From assembly GCA_002708905.1 (NCBI GenBank), contig PAPM01000007.1, forward strand, positions 62,001-126,000: 64,000 bases of DNA, in the 5' to 3' direction. The DNA comes from Pseudomonadales bacterium (GTDB lineage: Bacteria; Pseudomonadota; Gammaproteobacteria; Pseudomonadales; Ketobacteraceae). Within the stretch, counting starts at the first letter, position 1, and every line of letters begins with the position of its first letter. Both the position numbers and the translations under genes were made by a program. Below the pieces are notes generated by a model that ran no database searches, was not told where the DNA came from, and saw only the letters and a program-made list of their open reading frames with translations. This document shows positions 17,670 to 25,830 of the stretch, piece by piece.

Positions 17670-18515
17670 TCACTTCCTTATGTACACAACTCCGGGTGTG
17701 TAATAGCGGATTTCAAAAAGATCGTTCAACCCTTTTGGGGTTTCAGACCCGCCGAGAAACAGATAGCCACCAGGCTTCAATACTCTGTGGATGTTGGTAA
17801 TGATTTGCTGTTGTAACTGGCTGGAGAAATAGATCAATACGTTTCGACAAAACACGACATCGAATTTACCCAGCGTAATGAAATTGTCTTTTAGATTGAT
17901 CGGGCGGAACTCGATGCGCCGGCTGATTTCCGGTTTAATTTCCCAGCTGCCGTCCGCGTTGGGTTTGAAATACTGGTTCAGCCGCTCGTCTGCCATCCCG
18001 CGCTTCAATGCAAGTGGTTCATAGACCCCCTTCCTGGCTTGTTCCAACACTCGATTGGAAATATCCGTAGCCAGTATCCGCACCTGTTTATTGGCCAGCG
18101 TGAAGTTGCGGCGCCGGAGTTCCTCAACACAAATGGAGATCGAATAAGGCTCCTGCCCGGTTGAGCAGGCGGCACACCAGATCGAAATTTCACCGGGATT
18201 TTTCGCCAGTTCAGGCAGCAGGGTGTCCTGCAGATAAACGAAAGGATGGCGGTCACGAAACCACAATGTTTCGTTGGTGGTCATGGCGTCTATCACTTCC
18301 TGACGCAGGTTTCTTGCACCGGGACGCTCGATCTCTCTCACCAACTCAAACAGTGATTGAATCCCCTGCTCTTTCATAAGCTTACGTAGACGGCTGTCAA
18401 TCAGGTAGTTCTTATTATCGCCCAGCAGAATTCCGCAGGCCTTCTCCAGATATAGCCGGAACTGAGCATATTCTCCCTCATCGAAACGGGAGTTATCGCT
18501 GGAAGGAAACACCAT
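17670..18515 (-). CDS. cheR: Chemotaxis methyltransferase CheR
   Basis: CheR transfers methyl groups from SAM to glutamates of chemoreceptors. The N-terminal helical domain (residues 10-85) is followed by the SAM-binding domain: NETLWFRD, IWCAACSTGQEPYSI (motif I) and FDVVFCRNVLIYF. At 281 aa it is of normal length and has no pentapeptide-binding TPR extension. It is paired with cheV, 28 bases upstream, and lies beside flgB as in Pseudomonas and Vibrio flagellar clusters. Confidence 0.95.
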   Translation of the reverse strand: MVFPSSDNSRFDEGEYAQFRLYLEKACGILLGDNKNYLIDSRLRKLMKEQGIQSLFELVREIERPGARNLRQEVIDAMTTNETLWFRDRHPFVYLQDTLLPELAKNPGEISIWCAACSTGQEPYSISICVEELRRRNFTLANKQVRILATDISNRVLEQARKGVYEPLALKRGMADERLNQYFKPNADGSWEIKPEISRRIEFRPINLKDNFITLGKFDVVFCRNVLIYFSSQLQQQIITNIHRVLKPGGYLFLGGSETPKGLNDLFEIRYYTPGVVYIRK

Positions 18516-18543
18516 GTCAGCTGTTGTTCATCCTTGCAAAAGA

Positions 18544-19491
18544 CTAAGCGTTACGTTTCTCAAGCGCGTGGGTAACCTGTTCCTGAACCAGATCAGCCAA
18601 CTTATCCGGCTTGAACTTTGCCAGAAAATTGTCGGCCCCAACCCGCTTTACCATGGCCTCATTGAATACCCCGCTGAGCGAGGTGTGTAACAGGATATGC
18701 AGGTTTTGTGTTCTTGGATCTTCTTTGATACTGGCCGTCAATGTATAACCATCCATTTCAGGCATTTCGATATCGGAAATGAGCATGATATAACGATTGG
18801 TAATCGGCTCACCGGACTCAACAATTTCTTTAATGTGATCAAGTGCTTGCCTTCCATCTGCAACCACATGGGTTTTTACACCAACCTTTTCCACACAGCG
18901 CTTTATCTGCTTGCGTGCAACACTGGAATCATCGGCGATCAATACCGCCAAATCACTGGCAGAAGCCTGTTCAATCGTATCCTGACGAATCACTTCGGAT
19001 GAGATCTCTTCCTGCATGGGAGAGACTTCCGAGAGGATTTTCTCCACATCGATGATTTCCACTATGCGGTTGTCCACCTCTGTCACCGCCGTCAGGTAAT
19101 TGCCTTTGCCCGCACCTTTCGGTGGTGGGTGAATGCTTTCCCAGTTCAGGTTCACGATACGTTCGACCGCTTTTACCAGAAAGCCCTGAATCGCCATGTT
19201 GTATTCAGAGATGATAACAAAACAATTTTCTATATCGTCCAGCGGGGCGTTACCCATCGCCAGATTCATGTCCATGACGGAGATCGTGCCGCCACGAATA
19301 TGGGCAATACCACGCACCACGGGGTTTCGCTGTGGAATCTCAGTCAGTTTTGGACACTGTAATACCTCGCGTACCTTGAATACGTTGATTCCGTAAATCT
19401 GATCATCGGCCAATCTAAAAAGCAACAACTCCAACCGGTTCTGTCCCACCAGTTGAGTTCGTTGATCGACTGTATCCAGCACCCCGGCCAT
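18544..19491 (-). CDS. cheV: Chemotaxis coupling protein CheV
   Basis: CheV couples receptors to the CheA kinase and adapts through phosphorylation. It has a CheW-like domain (about residues 15-155, with LLFRLADDQIYGINVFKVREV and GIAHIRGGTISVMD) and a C-terminal receiver domain (about 180-305). The receiver has the acidic pair VLIADDSS, the phospho-acceptor Asp in MLISDIEMPEMDG, and a LAKFKPD motif holding the conserved Lys. It lies divergently from flgA. The gap contains a perfect 6-base hairpin (CTTGGT-TGTT-ACCAAG, 19531-19546). Confidence 0.95.
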   Translation of the reverse strand: MAGVLDTVDQRTQLVGQNRLELLLFRLADDQIYGINVFKVREVLQCPKLTEIPQRNPVVRGIAHIRGGTISVMDMNLAMGNAPLDDIENCFVIISEYNMAIQGFLVKAVERIVNLNWESIHPPPKGAGKGNYLTAVTEVDNRIVEIIDVEKILSEVSPMQEEISSEVIRQDTIEQASASDLAVLIADDSSVARKQIKRCVEKVGVKTHVVADGRQALDHIKEIVESGEPITNRYIMLISDIEMPEMDGYTLTASIKEDPRTQNLHILLHTSLSGVFNEAMVKRVGADNFLAKFKPDKLADLVQEQVTHALEKRNA

Positions 19492-19622
19492 ATAAAAACT
19501 CCGCGTTTATTCCTTACGGCATAACCTTTGCTTGGTTGTTACCAAGAACAGCCATTCCGTCAAGTTTGTGGCAGATGACTGTTTTTACACACCATTCATT
19601 CAGAATAGGTCAAAACGAACAA

Positions 19623-20348
19623 ATGAACAGTGAGCGACAAGAAATTATGATGTCGATCCGAATCGGCTTGATGCTGGCTATTTCAGGCTTTTTCGCCGCT
19701 GCGGTGCAGGCTGCTGCAACCGATGTTCAAAGCCAGATCGATGAGGCCATCAACCTTTATGTGAGTGAAACCCAGGCCCCTCACTACCAGAGAGTGAGTG
19801 TGGATATCCAACCCATCGATCCCCGGCTCCGCCTGGCACAGTGCGATCAGGCGTTGCAGCTACAGCATCGACCACGCAACCGATCTGCCGGCAGGCTCAC
19901 GTTCAAAGTCACCTGCGATGGCACTGAAAGCTGGTCCATACATGTACCCGTCACGGTTCAAGCCTTTGATCACGTTGTGGTTTCCGATATTCCAATCGCC
20001 AAGGGGACCCACTTGAGAGTGTCTGACTTGCGACTGGAACTGGTGGATATTTCCCTGTTACACGGCGGCTACTTCCAATCCCTGGAAGCACTGGATGGTT
20101 TCGTCGCCCGCCGCCCCATTCCGGCAGAGCAGGTGATGACCCCTGCCCTGGTAGACCCCGCCAAGATGATCAACCGGGGAGAAAAAGTCGTAATCGTAGC
20201 GGAAGGCCCGGGGCTAAGCATTCGAGCCACCGGGCTGGCGATGGAAGATGGTGCCTTCGGTGAATTGGTGCGGGTACGCAACACCTCAACCAACAAGGTT
20301 GTGGAGGGCCGTATTACCGCCCCCGGACTGATTAAAGTCAGCCTCTAA
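19623..20348 (+). CDS. flgA: P-ring assembly chaperone FlgA
   Basis: FlgA is a periplasmic chaperone that helps FlgI assemble into the P ring. The N-terminus is a signal peptide (MSIRIGLMLAISGFFAAAV then QAAATD). The C-terminal SAF/ChapFlgA domain contains FDHVVVSDIPIAKGTHLRVSDL, VARRPIPAEQVMTPALVDP and VRVRNTSTNKVVEGRI. Possible starts are ATGs at 19623, 19647 and 19650. No ribosome site is decisive, and 19623 is a compromise. The reading frame stays open upstream from a TTG at 19536, but that would place the signal peptide internally. flgA-flgM-flgN is a common cluster. Confidence 0.92.
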   Translation: MNSERQEIMMSIRIGLMLAISGFFAAAVQAAATDVQSQIDEAINLYVSETQAPHYQRVSVDIQPIDPRLRLAQCDQALQLQHRPRNRSAGRLTFKVTCDGTESWSIHVPVTVQAFDHVVVSDIPIAKGTHLRVSDLRLELVDISLLHGGYFQSLEALDGFVARRPIPAEQVMTPALVDPAKMINRGEKVVIVAEGPGLSIRATGLAMEDGAFGELVRVRNTSTNKVVEGRITAPGLIKVSL

Positions 20349-20398
20349 CCGGCCGACAAACTCAGTGGCACAAACAAAAAATTTGTGTATAAATAAAC

Positions 20399-20425
20399 TA
20401 AAGTTACTGTGATTGCCGCCGATAT
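20399..20425 (+). promoter_or_regulatory. FliA (sigma-28) promoter for flgM
   Basis: TAAAGTTA-N11-GCCGATAT, two mismatches from the sigma-28 consensus with exact spacing. It lies 41 bases before the flgM ATG. FliA-driven flgM is a classic negative loop, since FlgM inhibits FliA. Confidence 0.88.
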
Positions 20426-20465
20426 ATTGGGTAAGAACGCAGTATTTAAGTAAAGGCGTAGAAAA

Positions 20466-20777
20466 ATGGCTATGGAAATCAATGGCTTAAACAGCAACCA
20501 AGTGAATACCAACAAGGCCCGTTCAGGCCAGAAGGTAAGCACCGTGGATGCCGATGCCAAAAAAGTCGATAGCAAAGCTGAAAGCTCCAGCGGTGAGACT
20601 GTCAAAATCAGCCCGGAAGCCCAGGCGCTTAATCGGGTTAGTCAGCAAATGGAAACCGATGCTCCTGTCAACCAGGAAAAGGTGGACGCATTGAAGGCCG
20701 CGCTGGCGGATGGCAGTTACAAGGTAGATGCCCAATCTGTAGCCCGCAAAATGCTGGAAAACGATTCTTTGTTCTAA
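20466..20777 (+). CDS. flgM: Anti-sigma-28 factor FlgM
   Basis: FlgM binds and inhibits FliA until the hook is finished, then leaves through the export channel. The 103-aa protein is hydrophilic and probably disordered in its N-terminal half. The C-terminal half has the family pattern VKISPEAQALNRV...VDALKAALADGSYKVDAQSVARKML that contacts sigma-28. It is preceded by its own FliA promoter and followed by flgN, as in Pseudomonas. Confidence 0.95.
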   Translation: MAMEINGLNSNQVNTNKARSGQKVSTVDADAKKVDSKAESSSGETVKISPEAQALNRVSQQMETDAPVNQEKVDALKAALADGSYKVDAQSVARKMLENDSLF

Positions 20778-20861
20778 CCGGGTTAACCGGTCCGGATAGG
20801 TATCCAAAGGTCGCTTTCTCCTCTGCACCACCCTCCTCCTGAAATTCCATCATTTAATCAG

Positions 20862-20901
20862 CTTTAAACTCATCTTAAACTCACCTTTAATTCATCTTAG
20901 G
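20862..20901 (-). repeat. Tandem degenerate 11-12 base repeats upstream of flgN
   Basis: On the minus strand three successive copies of a GA(A/G)TTTAA-like unit occur at 11-12 base spacing, including AGTTTA-N5-AGTTTA. That spacing is one helical turn. It is the layout of binding sites for OmpR/PhoB-family response regulators, and the PhoP box in particular is (T/G)GTTTA-N5-(T/G)GTTTA. It lies in the 175-base flgM-flgN gap. The factor is unknown. Confidence 0.45.
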
Positions 20902-20952
20902 CACACTAATTGCTAAATTCTCCTTAAACACAACGTTGGTTGAGGAGTGGGT

Positions 20953-21450
20953 ATGTCGAACCAGATTTCCCCCAAGGCTGCACAGCAACTGTTGCGGGCC
21001 ATTGAACAAGATTACACCCTGGCACAATCCCTTAAATCCGTATTGCAGGAGGAAAAATCCATCCTGGAAAAGCGGCAATATACTGCCCATTCCGCCCTGC
21101 TTGCCCGCAAAACCCAGCTATTGATGGAGCTGGACCAGGCCGACAACGCACGTCGCCAGGCCATGGCCGACATGGGGCTGCAACTGGACAAAAACGGGTT
21201 CGACCTGTTTGTAAAACAGGTGCCACCCACTTGGCAGGAACGTTTCCAGAGCGGCTGGGAGAAGCTGGCGGATACCATGAATGCCTGCGCCCGCCTGAAC
21301 AAGGTGAATGGCAAAATACTGGCCCACGCCCAGAATTCCATGGAACACTTGATGTCCATTATCAAAGGCACCGCCAATCAGGTCTCAGTCTATCAGGCCA
21401 ATGGGCGCCGCAACCTCAGCGCGTCCCATCGCATGCTGGCAACTGCCTGA
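20953..21450 (+). CDS. flgN: Flagellar export chaperone FlgN
   Basis: FlgN chaperones FlgK and FlgL to the export gate. The 165-aa product is predicted to be all-helical, rich in Leu, Gln and Lys, with an ISP-AAQQLLRAIEQD-type N-terminus and a C-terminal tail ending in MLATA. The sequence itself is weakly conserved, so the flgA-flgM-flgN order is important evidence. I start at the ATG at 20953. The GTG at 20947 falls inside the GAGGAG ribosome site. Confidence 0.82.
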   Translation: MSNQISPKAAQQLLRAIEQDYTLAQSLKSVLQEEKSILEKRQYTAHSALLARKTQLLMELDQADNARRQAMADMGLQLDKNGFDLFVKQVPPTWQERFQSGWEKLADTMNACARLNKVNGKILAHAQNSMEHLMSIIKGTANQVSVYQANGRRNLSASHRMLATA

Positions 21451-21528
21451 TTTTAAAAGACCAAGCACTTGAAAAAGGTTCTGCTAAACTGAATCTAAGA
21501 GTATTAATTTCAGAGTGTTCGACACAGT

Positions 21529-22296
21529 ATGATCCACGGCTTGCTGGATAAGCTGTTCGGTAGTGACGACAAACCGAAACACGGCTCTCCAAAAAATATA
21601 AAACATGCCCATGACGAGATCAGCAAGCTCTTGAACCTGTACAAGGATCAGGAGCACTTGATGACGGCTATGATCATGAACGCCGGACAGCGCAAAATTG
21701 CCAAACTCAATACCGGCATCCTCTCCATAGACGATCAGGCACAGCAGTTCGTCACCGACGCATTTCATCCGAGTGATCCGGAACAACTGCTGGGCAAAGG
21801 CACAAAAATCCAGTTCTCCCTCACCCATCATGGTGTGCGTCATCAGTTTGACGCCGTCCACATTCAAAGCCAATCCTCACCGGAAGGGACACGTCATCAT
21901 TTTCAGTTTCCCAAAGGCATTGAGCAGATCCAGTTGCGAGATGCATTCAGGGTGAAGTTGAGCCAGGCACACCCCATCAAGGTAACCCTCACCCACAGTG
22001 AGCAGCCGGCGATTACCGGAGCCTTGGCGGATCTGTCTGCCAGCGGTATGCGGGTAAGAATAGAGGGACTGGTGTCCCCCAAACCGGTTCGGGGTGAAGC
22101 CTACAGTTCCTGTCATCTGGTACTGAGTGACGGCAGCCCAATAGTCTGCGCCGCCCGCCTGATGCATTGGCAGTATGACCCGGATCTGAGAGTCACCTTT
22201 CTGGGGATTCAATTTGTCGATCTCGACGGCAATACCCAGCGCGCATTAAACCGCTTCCTGACGGAATTACAGCGCAAACAACGTCAGTTGAGTTAG
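21529..22296 (+). CDS. ycgR: Flagellar brake protein YcgR (PilZ domain)
   Basis: YcgR-type proteins bind c-di-GMP and slow the flagellar motor. The N-terminal half (about residues 1-140) is the YcgR domain. The C-terminal half is PilZ, with the two ligand motifs visible: RDAFR (RxxxR) and DLSASGMR (DxSxxG). The ATG at 21529 gives MIHGLLDKLFG. The position right after flgMN links c-di-GMP directly to motility, as in Pseudomonas (flgZ next to flgM). Confidence 0.9.
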   Translation: MIHGLLDKLFGSDDKPKHGSPKNIKHAHDEISKLLNLYKDQEHLMTAMIMNAGQRKIAKLNTGILSIDDQAQQFVTDAFHPSDPEQLLGKGTKIQFSLTHHGVRHQFDAVHIQSQSSPEGTRHHFQFPKGIEQIQLRDAFRVKLSQAHPIKVTLTHSEQPAITGALADLSASGMRVRIEGLVSPKPVRGEAYSSCHLVLSDGSPIVCAARLMHWQYDPDLRVTFLGIQFVDLDGNTQRALNRFLTELQRKQRQLS

Positions 22297-22304
22297 TTGT
22301 CGAT

Positions 22305-22904
22305 TTAAGCATTAAGCCAATCAGGCAGATGGCGCTTCAGGTCATCGAGGGTGTCGATGTCCCAGCGGTCGGATAGCACATGAAACCCAACGCCGGCGGT
22401 AAAAAGTCGCTCCAACGTAAATCCCATCACTTCCGGAGTCCCCCAGGGCATTTCCCTGAACAGGAATGAAACCGGTTCGGTGGCACCCACCAGAACATAG
22501 CCTCCATCCATCGCCGGACCGATCACCACAGATGATTTCTCCAACGCACGGAATGCGTCGGCAAGGTATTGGCCATCAATGGACGGGGCATCTGCGCCAA
22601 TCAAAACCACTTTATGGTGCCGGGCCAGACCGTGACGTAAGGCGAAATCCATGCGGGTCCCCAGGTGTTGCCCCTGCTGTACGTAACACGCAACACCCAT
22701 GCTTTCAAAGTAAGAACAAGCTTCATCGCTGGTGGTCCATACTTCCACTTCAGCAACACGTGCATCAAGCGCCATATTAACCACGGTTTCGCACAGGCGA
22801 TGATGAATCTGCAAGGCAAACTCATCCCCTTTATCCTTGGCCAACCGTGTTTTTACTTTTCCCGCCAGCGGAGCTTTGGCAAAAATCTGAATTAAATCAC
22901 TCAT
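22305..22904 (-). CDS. TIGR04282-type glycosyltransferase (DUF2064)
   Basis: Resembles the CofC/MobA-like nucleotidyl- or glycosyltransferase family TIGR04282 that co-occurs with arsenosugar genes. It begins IQIFAKAPLAGKVKTRLA, the family's substrate-binding signature, and has VVLIGADAPSID and GPAMDGGYVLVG blocks. The start at 22904 overlaps the stop of the upstream glycosyltransferase gene in an ATGA, indicating tight translational coupling. No membrane segments are seen. The likely role is in the sugar part of an arsenosugar, inferred from its neighbours. Confidence 0.82.
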   Translation of the reverse strand: MSDLIQIFAKAPLAGKVKTRLAKDKGDEFALQIHHRLCETVVNMALDARVAEVEVWTTSDEACSYFESMGVACYVQQGQHLGTRMDFALRHGLARHHKVVLIGADAPSIDGQYLADAFRALEKSSVVIGPAMDGGYVLVGATEPVSFLFREMPWGTPEVMGFTLERLFTAGVGFHVLSDRWDIDTLDDLKRHLPDWLNA

Positions 22905-23587
22905 CCATAATACCAGGCATGTAAACGCCGGGGGCTGACGCCCAAACGATAAGCCAGACGCAGCCACCACATCAGCAGCATTGTTTTAAGCACACCGTGC
23001 TTCGACCAACGGCGCGCAGATGTCATTACCGGTTGCGTGACTCTGAAAGGTACGGATAGCTTACGAGCACGCAAGCTGAATTCCACATCTTCCATCAATG
23101 GTAACTGGGCAAAGCCCTGCAATCGGAGAAAAAACGCCGCACGCATAAAAAAAGTCTGATCACCGGTGCACACTCCGGTCAGAGCAGAGCGTCGATTCAT
23201 AAACCAGGCGATCATGCGATAGGGCCAGCGGGGGTTATCCAGCTGCACATCAAAACGCCCCCACTGCAAACCCGTGGCAAGAAATGCTTCCATCAACAGG
23301 TTGAAATCAGCCGGTAAGCGGGTGTCCGCATGGACGAAAACCAGCAGCGGGCCTTCAGCCATTTCGGCCCCCGCATTCATCTGCCGTGCGCGCCCCGGCC
23401 CGGATGAAACAACAACGACCGGATAAGCCGCCAACCGCTGCAGCGTACCGTCCTGGCTGCCGCCATCACACACCACCACTTTCCAGCGATTGTGCGCAAT
23501 AGCAAGCAAATCCTGCATACACTGATCGATGCCGGCACTTTCATTCAGAACGGGAACAACAATGGTTCCCAGGATCTCACCCGACAT
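22901..23587 (-). CDS. TIGR04283-type glycosyltransferase, arsenosugar cluster
   Basis: A family 2 glycosyltransferase: GTIVVPVLNESAGI at the N-terminus, VVVCDGGSQDGT for nucleotide-sugar binding, and VFVHADTRLPADF with the metal-binding DxD-like segment. The C-terminal LPLMEDVEFSLRARKLS matches the catalytic ED motif. It belongs to the TIGR04283 family, commonly found next to arsS. The start at 23587 is chosen because the frame upstream of it overlaps arsS and is not conserved. It lies 10 bases after arsS and overlaps the next gene by 4 bases. Confidence 0.84.
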   Translation of the reverse strand: MSGEILGTIVVPVLNESAGIDQCMQDLLAIAHNRWKVVVCDGGSQDGTLQRLAAYPVVVVSSGPGRARQMNAGAEMAEGPLLVFVHADTRLPADFNLLMEAFLATGLQWGRFDVQLDNPRWPYRMIAWFMNRRSALTGVCTGDQTFFMRAAFFLRLQGFAQLPLMEDVEFSLRARKLSVPFRVTQPVMTSARRWSKHGVLKTMLLMWWLRLAYRLGVSPRRLHAWYYG

Positions 23588-23597
23588 GGAGTGACTA

Positions 23598-24563
23598 TTA
23601 TTCGAGGGCACCACCACAACTACTTCCCTGCCCGGCTGTGCAACCAAAACAGTGATCCGCCACCAACACAGGATTGCCTTCCATATCGTCTTGCAGCAGG
23701 TCACTCAAATGACGAGGCTGGCCACGCCGTTGCAGCGGCAGCTCCAGCATTTGATTAAAATCGCAGTCATACAGATTACCCTGCCAATCCACACTGATGG
23801 TGCTGCGGCACATCAAACCTGCAAGATTACCCTGGTTAAAGCTGCTGCGTAACAGTTGCATGTAATCATCAAACTGGCCTTTTGATACCAGCATGCTGCC
23901 AAAGCGGCTGATGGGCATATTCGCCAGCGTTAGAAGATTATTGAATTCGATGCCGAAGTCCTCGAACAAGCGCCGTTTGTATTCCTGCTCCAGAGTCTGT
24001 TGTGAAGGCGGCAGGAAGGCGCCGCCGGGGTTATACACCAGATCCAGAATCAGGCCGCTACCCGGCTTTCCATATCCGAGGGCGTTCAACGTTTGCAGCC
24101 CCTCGATAGAGCGTTCAAATACGCCTTTGCCGCGCTGGTCATCCACATTTTTCTGGCTATAACAGGGTAAAGACGCCACCACCCGAACACCCTGCTCTGC
24201 AAGAAACGGAGCCAGAGTCTCCTGCCCGGGCTCTTGCAGAATAGTCAGGTTACAACGATCGATCACTTCGACTCCCAAGCCCCTGGCCTGCTCCACCAAC
24301 CAGCGGAAATGGGCATTCAACTCCGGCGCACCACCGGTCAAATCCAGTATTTGTGGCTGCCGTCGCTGAATCACCTCCAGCACCTGCTGTGCCGTATGCC
24401 AGGACATCTCCTCGGTGCGCTTGGGCCCGGCGTTAACATGGCAATGGGTACAACTCAGGTTGCAGCGATAACCCAGGTTAATCTGCAGGATCTCCAACCT
24501 GCTCCGCTGCACCGGCGGAAAATCGGTGCTGAAGCGATACAACAGGGGCTTGGTGTCAATCAT
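23598..24563 (-). CDS. arsS: Arsenosugar biosynthesis radical SAM protein ArsS
   Basis: A radical SAM enzyme with the 4Fe-4S motif CNLSCTHC (CxxxCxxC) at about residues 29-36, followed by DLTGGAPEL. The C-terminal part has extra cysteines (MCRST, YDCDFNQML, CFGCTAGQGSSCGG) expected for the DUF3641 domain of ArsS. ArsS is thought to transfer the adenosyl moiety to dimethylarsinite during arsenosugar synthesis. The start at 24563 gives MIDTKPLLYRF. A longer frame would read back through a terminator hairpin. It heads a three-gene operon with two glycosyltransferases. No arsM methyltransferase is visible beside it. Confidence 0.88.
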   Translation of the reverse strand: MIDTKPLLYRFSTDFPPVQRSRLEILQINLGYRCNLSCTHCHVNAGPKRTEEMSWHTAQQVLEVIQRRQPQILDLTGGAPELNAHFRWLVEQARGLGVEVIDRCNLTILQEPGQETLAPFLAEQGVRVVASLPCYSQKNVDDQRGKGVFERSIEGLQTLNALGYGKPGSGLILDLVYNPGGAFLPPSQQTLEQEYKRRLFEDFGIEFNNLLTLANMPISRFGSMLVSKGQFDDYMQLLRSSFNQGNLAGLMCRSTISVDWQGNLYDCDFNQMLELPLQRRGQPRHLSDLLQDDMEGNPVLVADHCFGCTAGQGSSCGGALE

Positions 24564-24608
24564 AAGGTTCTTTTCCCGGTACGAATTGTCACATCTTAAA
24601 ATAAAAAA

Positions 24609-24631
24609 CCCGTGACCTACAGGGTCACGGG
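24609..24631. terminator. Bidirectional-looking terminator after the acyl-CoA dehydrogenase pair
   Basis: CCCGTGACC-TACAG-GGTCACGGG, a perfect 9-base stem flanked by A-runs on the left and T-runs on the right. On the minus strand it ends the acyl-CoA dehydrogenase transcript upstream of arsS. Confidence 0.9.
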
Positions 24632-24694
24632 TTTTTTGACTCATACTAACGAGATTTGTTACAGCTTGCGGGCCATAACTGGCGTGGTTACAAC

Positions 24695-25822
24695 CTACAG
24701 GGACATGAAACGCTTCAGGTGATAATCCCCACTGCCAAACAGGGTATTGATCACGTTGATCCGTTTCAGGTACATGCCAACGCTCATTTCGTCAGTCATG
24801 CCCATGCCGCCAAAGATCTGTACCGCTTCGTGGGCGGATTTCTGGCCTTTCACGGCGACAGCGTATTTCAAGGCGGATACGTTCTTACGGAAATCCGCTT
24901 CGCCGGCCTGATGGCTCATCACCGTACGCAAAAGCAGGGACTTGCACTCCTCATGCATGGTAAACATGTCCACCATGCGATGTTGCAGTGCCTGAAATAC
25001 AGAAATGGGCACACCGAACTGCTTGCGGTTTTTGGTGTATTCCACCGTTTCCTTGTACAGCTTTTCCATCATGCCTACGGCTTCGGCACAGAGCGCCATT
25101 GCCGCCTCGTCCGCTACGGATTCGAGCACTTCAACGGCAGCGCCAGCAACTCCCAACAAAGCAGAACCAGGAACCTTCACACGATTCAGTGTCAATTCAG
25201 CCGCACGATGACCATCCAGGGTGGGATAATCCTGTACTTCCAAACCATCGCTGTTGGCCGGCACCAGGAACAGGGATACACCCTCCCGGTCGCGAGCCGA
25301 GCCGGACACCCGCGCCGACACAATAAAGGTGTCAGCCGTCGCCCCATGCATCACCATGGCTTTAGTGCCGCTGAGTTCAAAGCCATCGCCACTGGCCGTG
25401 GCCTGGGTTGTCACATCAAACAAATCAAAACGGGATTGGGGTTCAATCGCTGCTAACGACAGCTTGCGGCTACCGTCAATAATGCCACCCAGAATCTCGG
25501 CTTTCTGTTCTGGGCTGCCTGCTTTGGCCACCGCAGCACCGGCCACCAGAACGGTGGAAACATAGGGTTCCACCACCAGCCCTTTGCCGAAGGCTTCCAT
25601 CATAATCATGGTTTCGACAGCACCGCCGCCTATACCACCATCTTCTTCGGAAAAAGGTACACACAGCCAACCCAGCTCCGCAAACGTCTGCCAGGTGGCG
25701 GCATCAAAACCACCCTCCATAGCACTGTGCTTCTTGCGGGTTTCATAGTCGTAATCGTTCTGGATGAACTTGTCGACGCTGTCTTTTAAAAGAGTCTGTT
25801 CTTCGCTGTAATCAAAATTCAT
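24695..25822 (-). CDS. Acyl-CoA dehydrogenase family protein (second of a pair), 375 aa
   Basis: Flavoprotein of the acyl-CoA dehydrogenase family that would introduce a 2,3-double bond into an acyl-CoA. The N-terminal helical domain is followed by a middle beta domain (LAAIEPQSRFDLFDV, GTKAMVMHGATADTFIV) and the C-terminal helical domain (YTKNRKQFGVPISVFQALQH, then VQIFGGMGMTDEMSVGMYLKR). It follows another ACAD gene by 8 bases. Such adjacent pairs often encode heteromeric alpha2-beta2 enzymes acting on bulky side chains such as those of steroids. That role is an inference, and the substrate cannot be read from the sequence. Confidence 0.88.
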   Translation of the reverse strand: MNFDYSEEQTLLKDSVDKFIQNDYDYETRKKHSAMEGGFDAATWQTFAELGWLCVPFSEEDGGIGGGAVETMIMMEAFGKGLVVEPYVSTVLVAGAAVAKAGSPEQKAEILGGIIDGSRKLSLAAIEPQSRFDLFDVTTQATASGDGFELSGTKAMVMHGATADTFIVSARVSGSARDREGVSLFLVPANSDGLEVQDYPTLDGHRAAELTLNRVKVPGSALLGVAGAAVEVLESVADEAAMALCAEAVGMMEKLYKETVEYTKNRKQFGVPISVFQALQHRMVDMFTMHEECKSLLLRTVMSHQAGEADFRKNVSALKYAVAVKGQKSAHEAVQIFGGMGMTDEMSVGMYLKRINVINTLFGSGDYHLKRFMSL

Positions 25823-25830
25823 AGTTCCAC

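Noticed and set aside
24656-25456. Open frame on the + strand opposite the second acyl-CoA dehydrogenase
   Set aside because: His-rich shadow of a conserved gene; no ribosome site or family motif.
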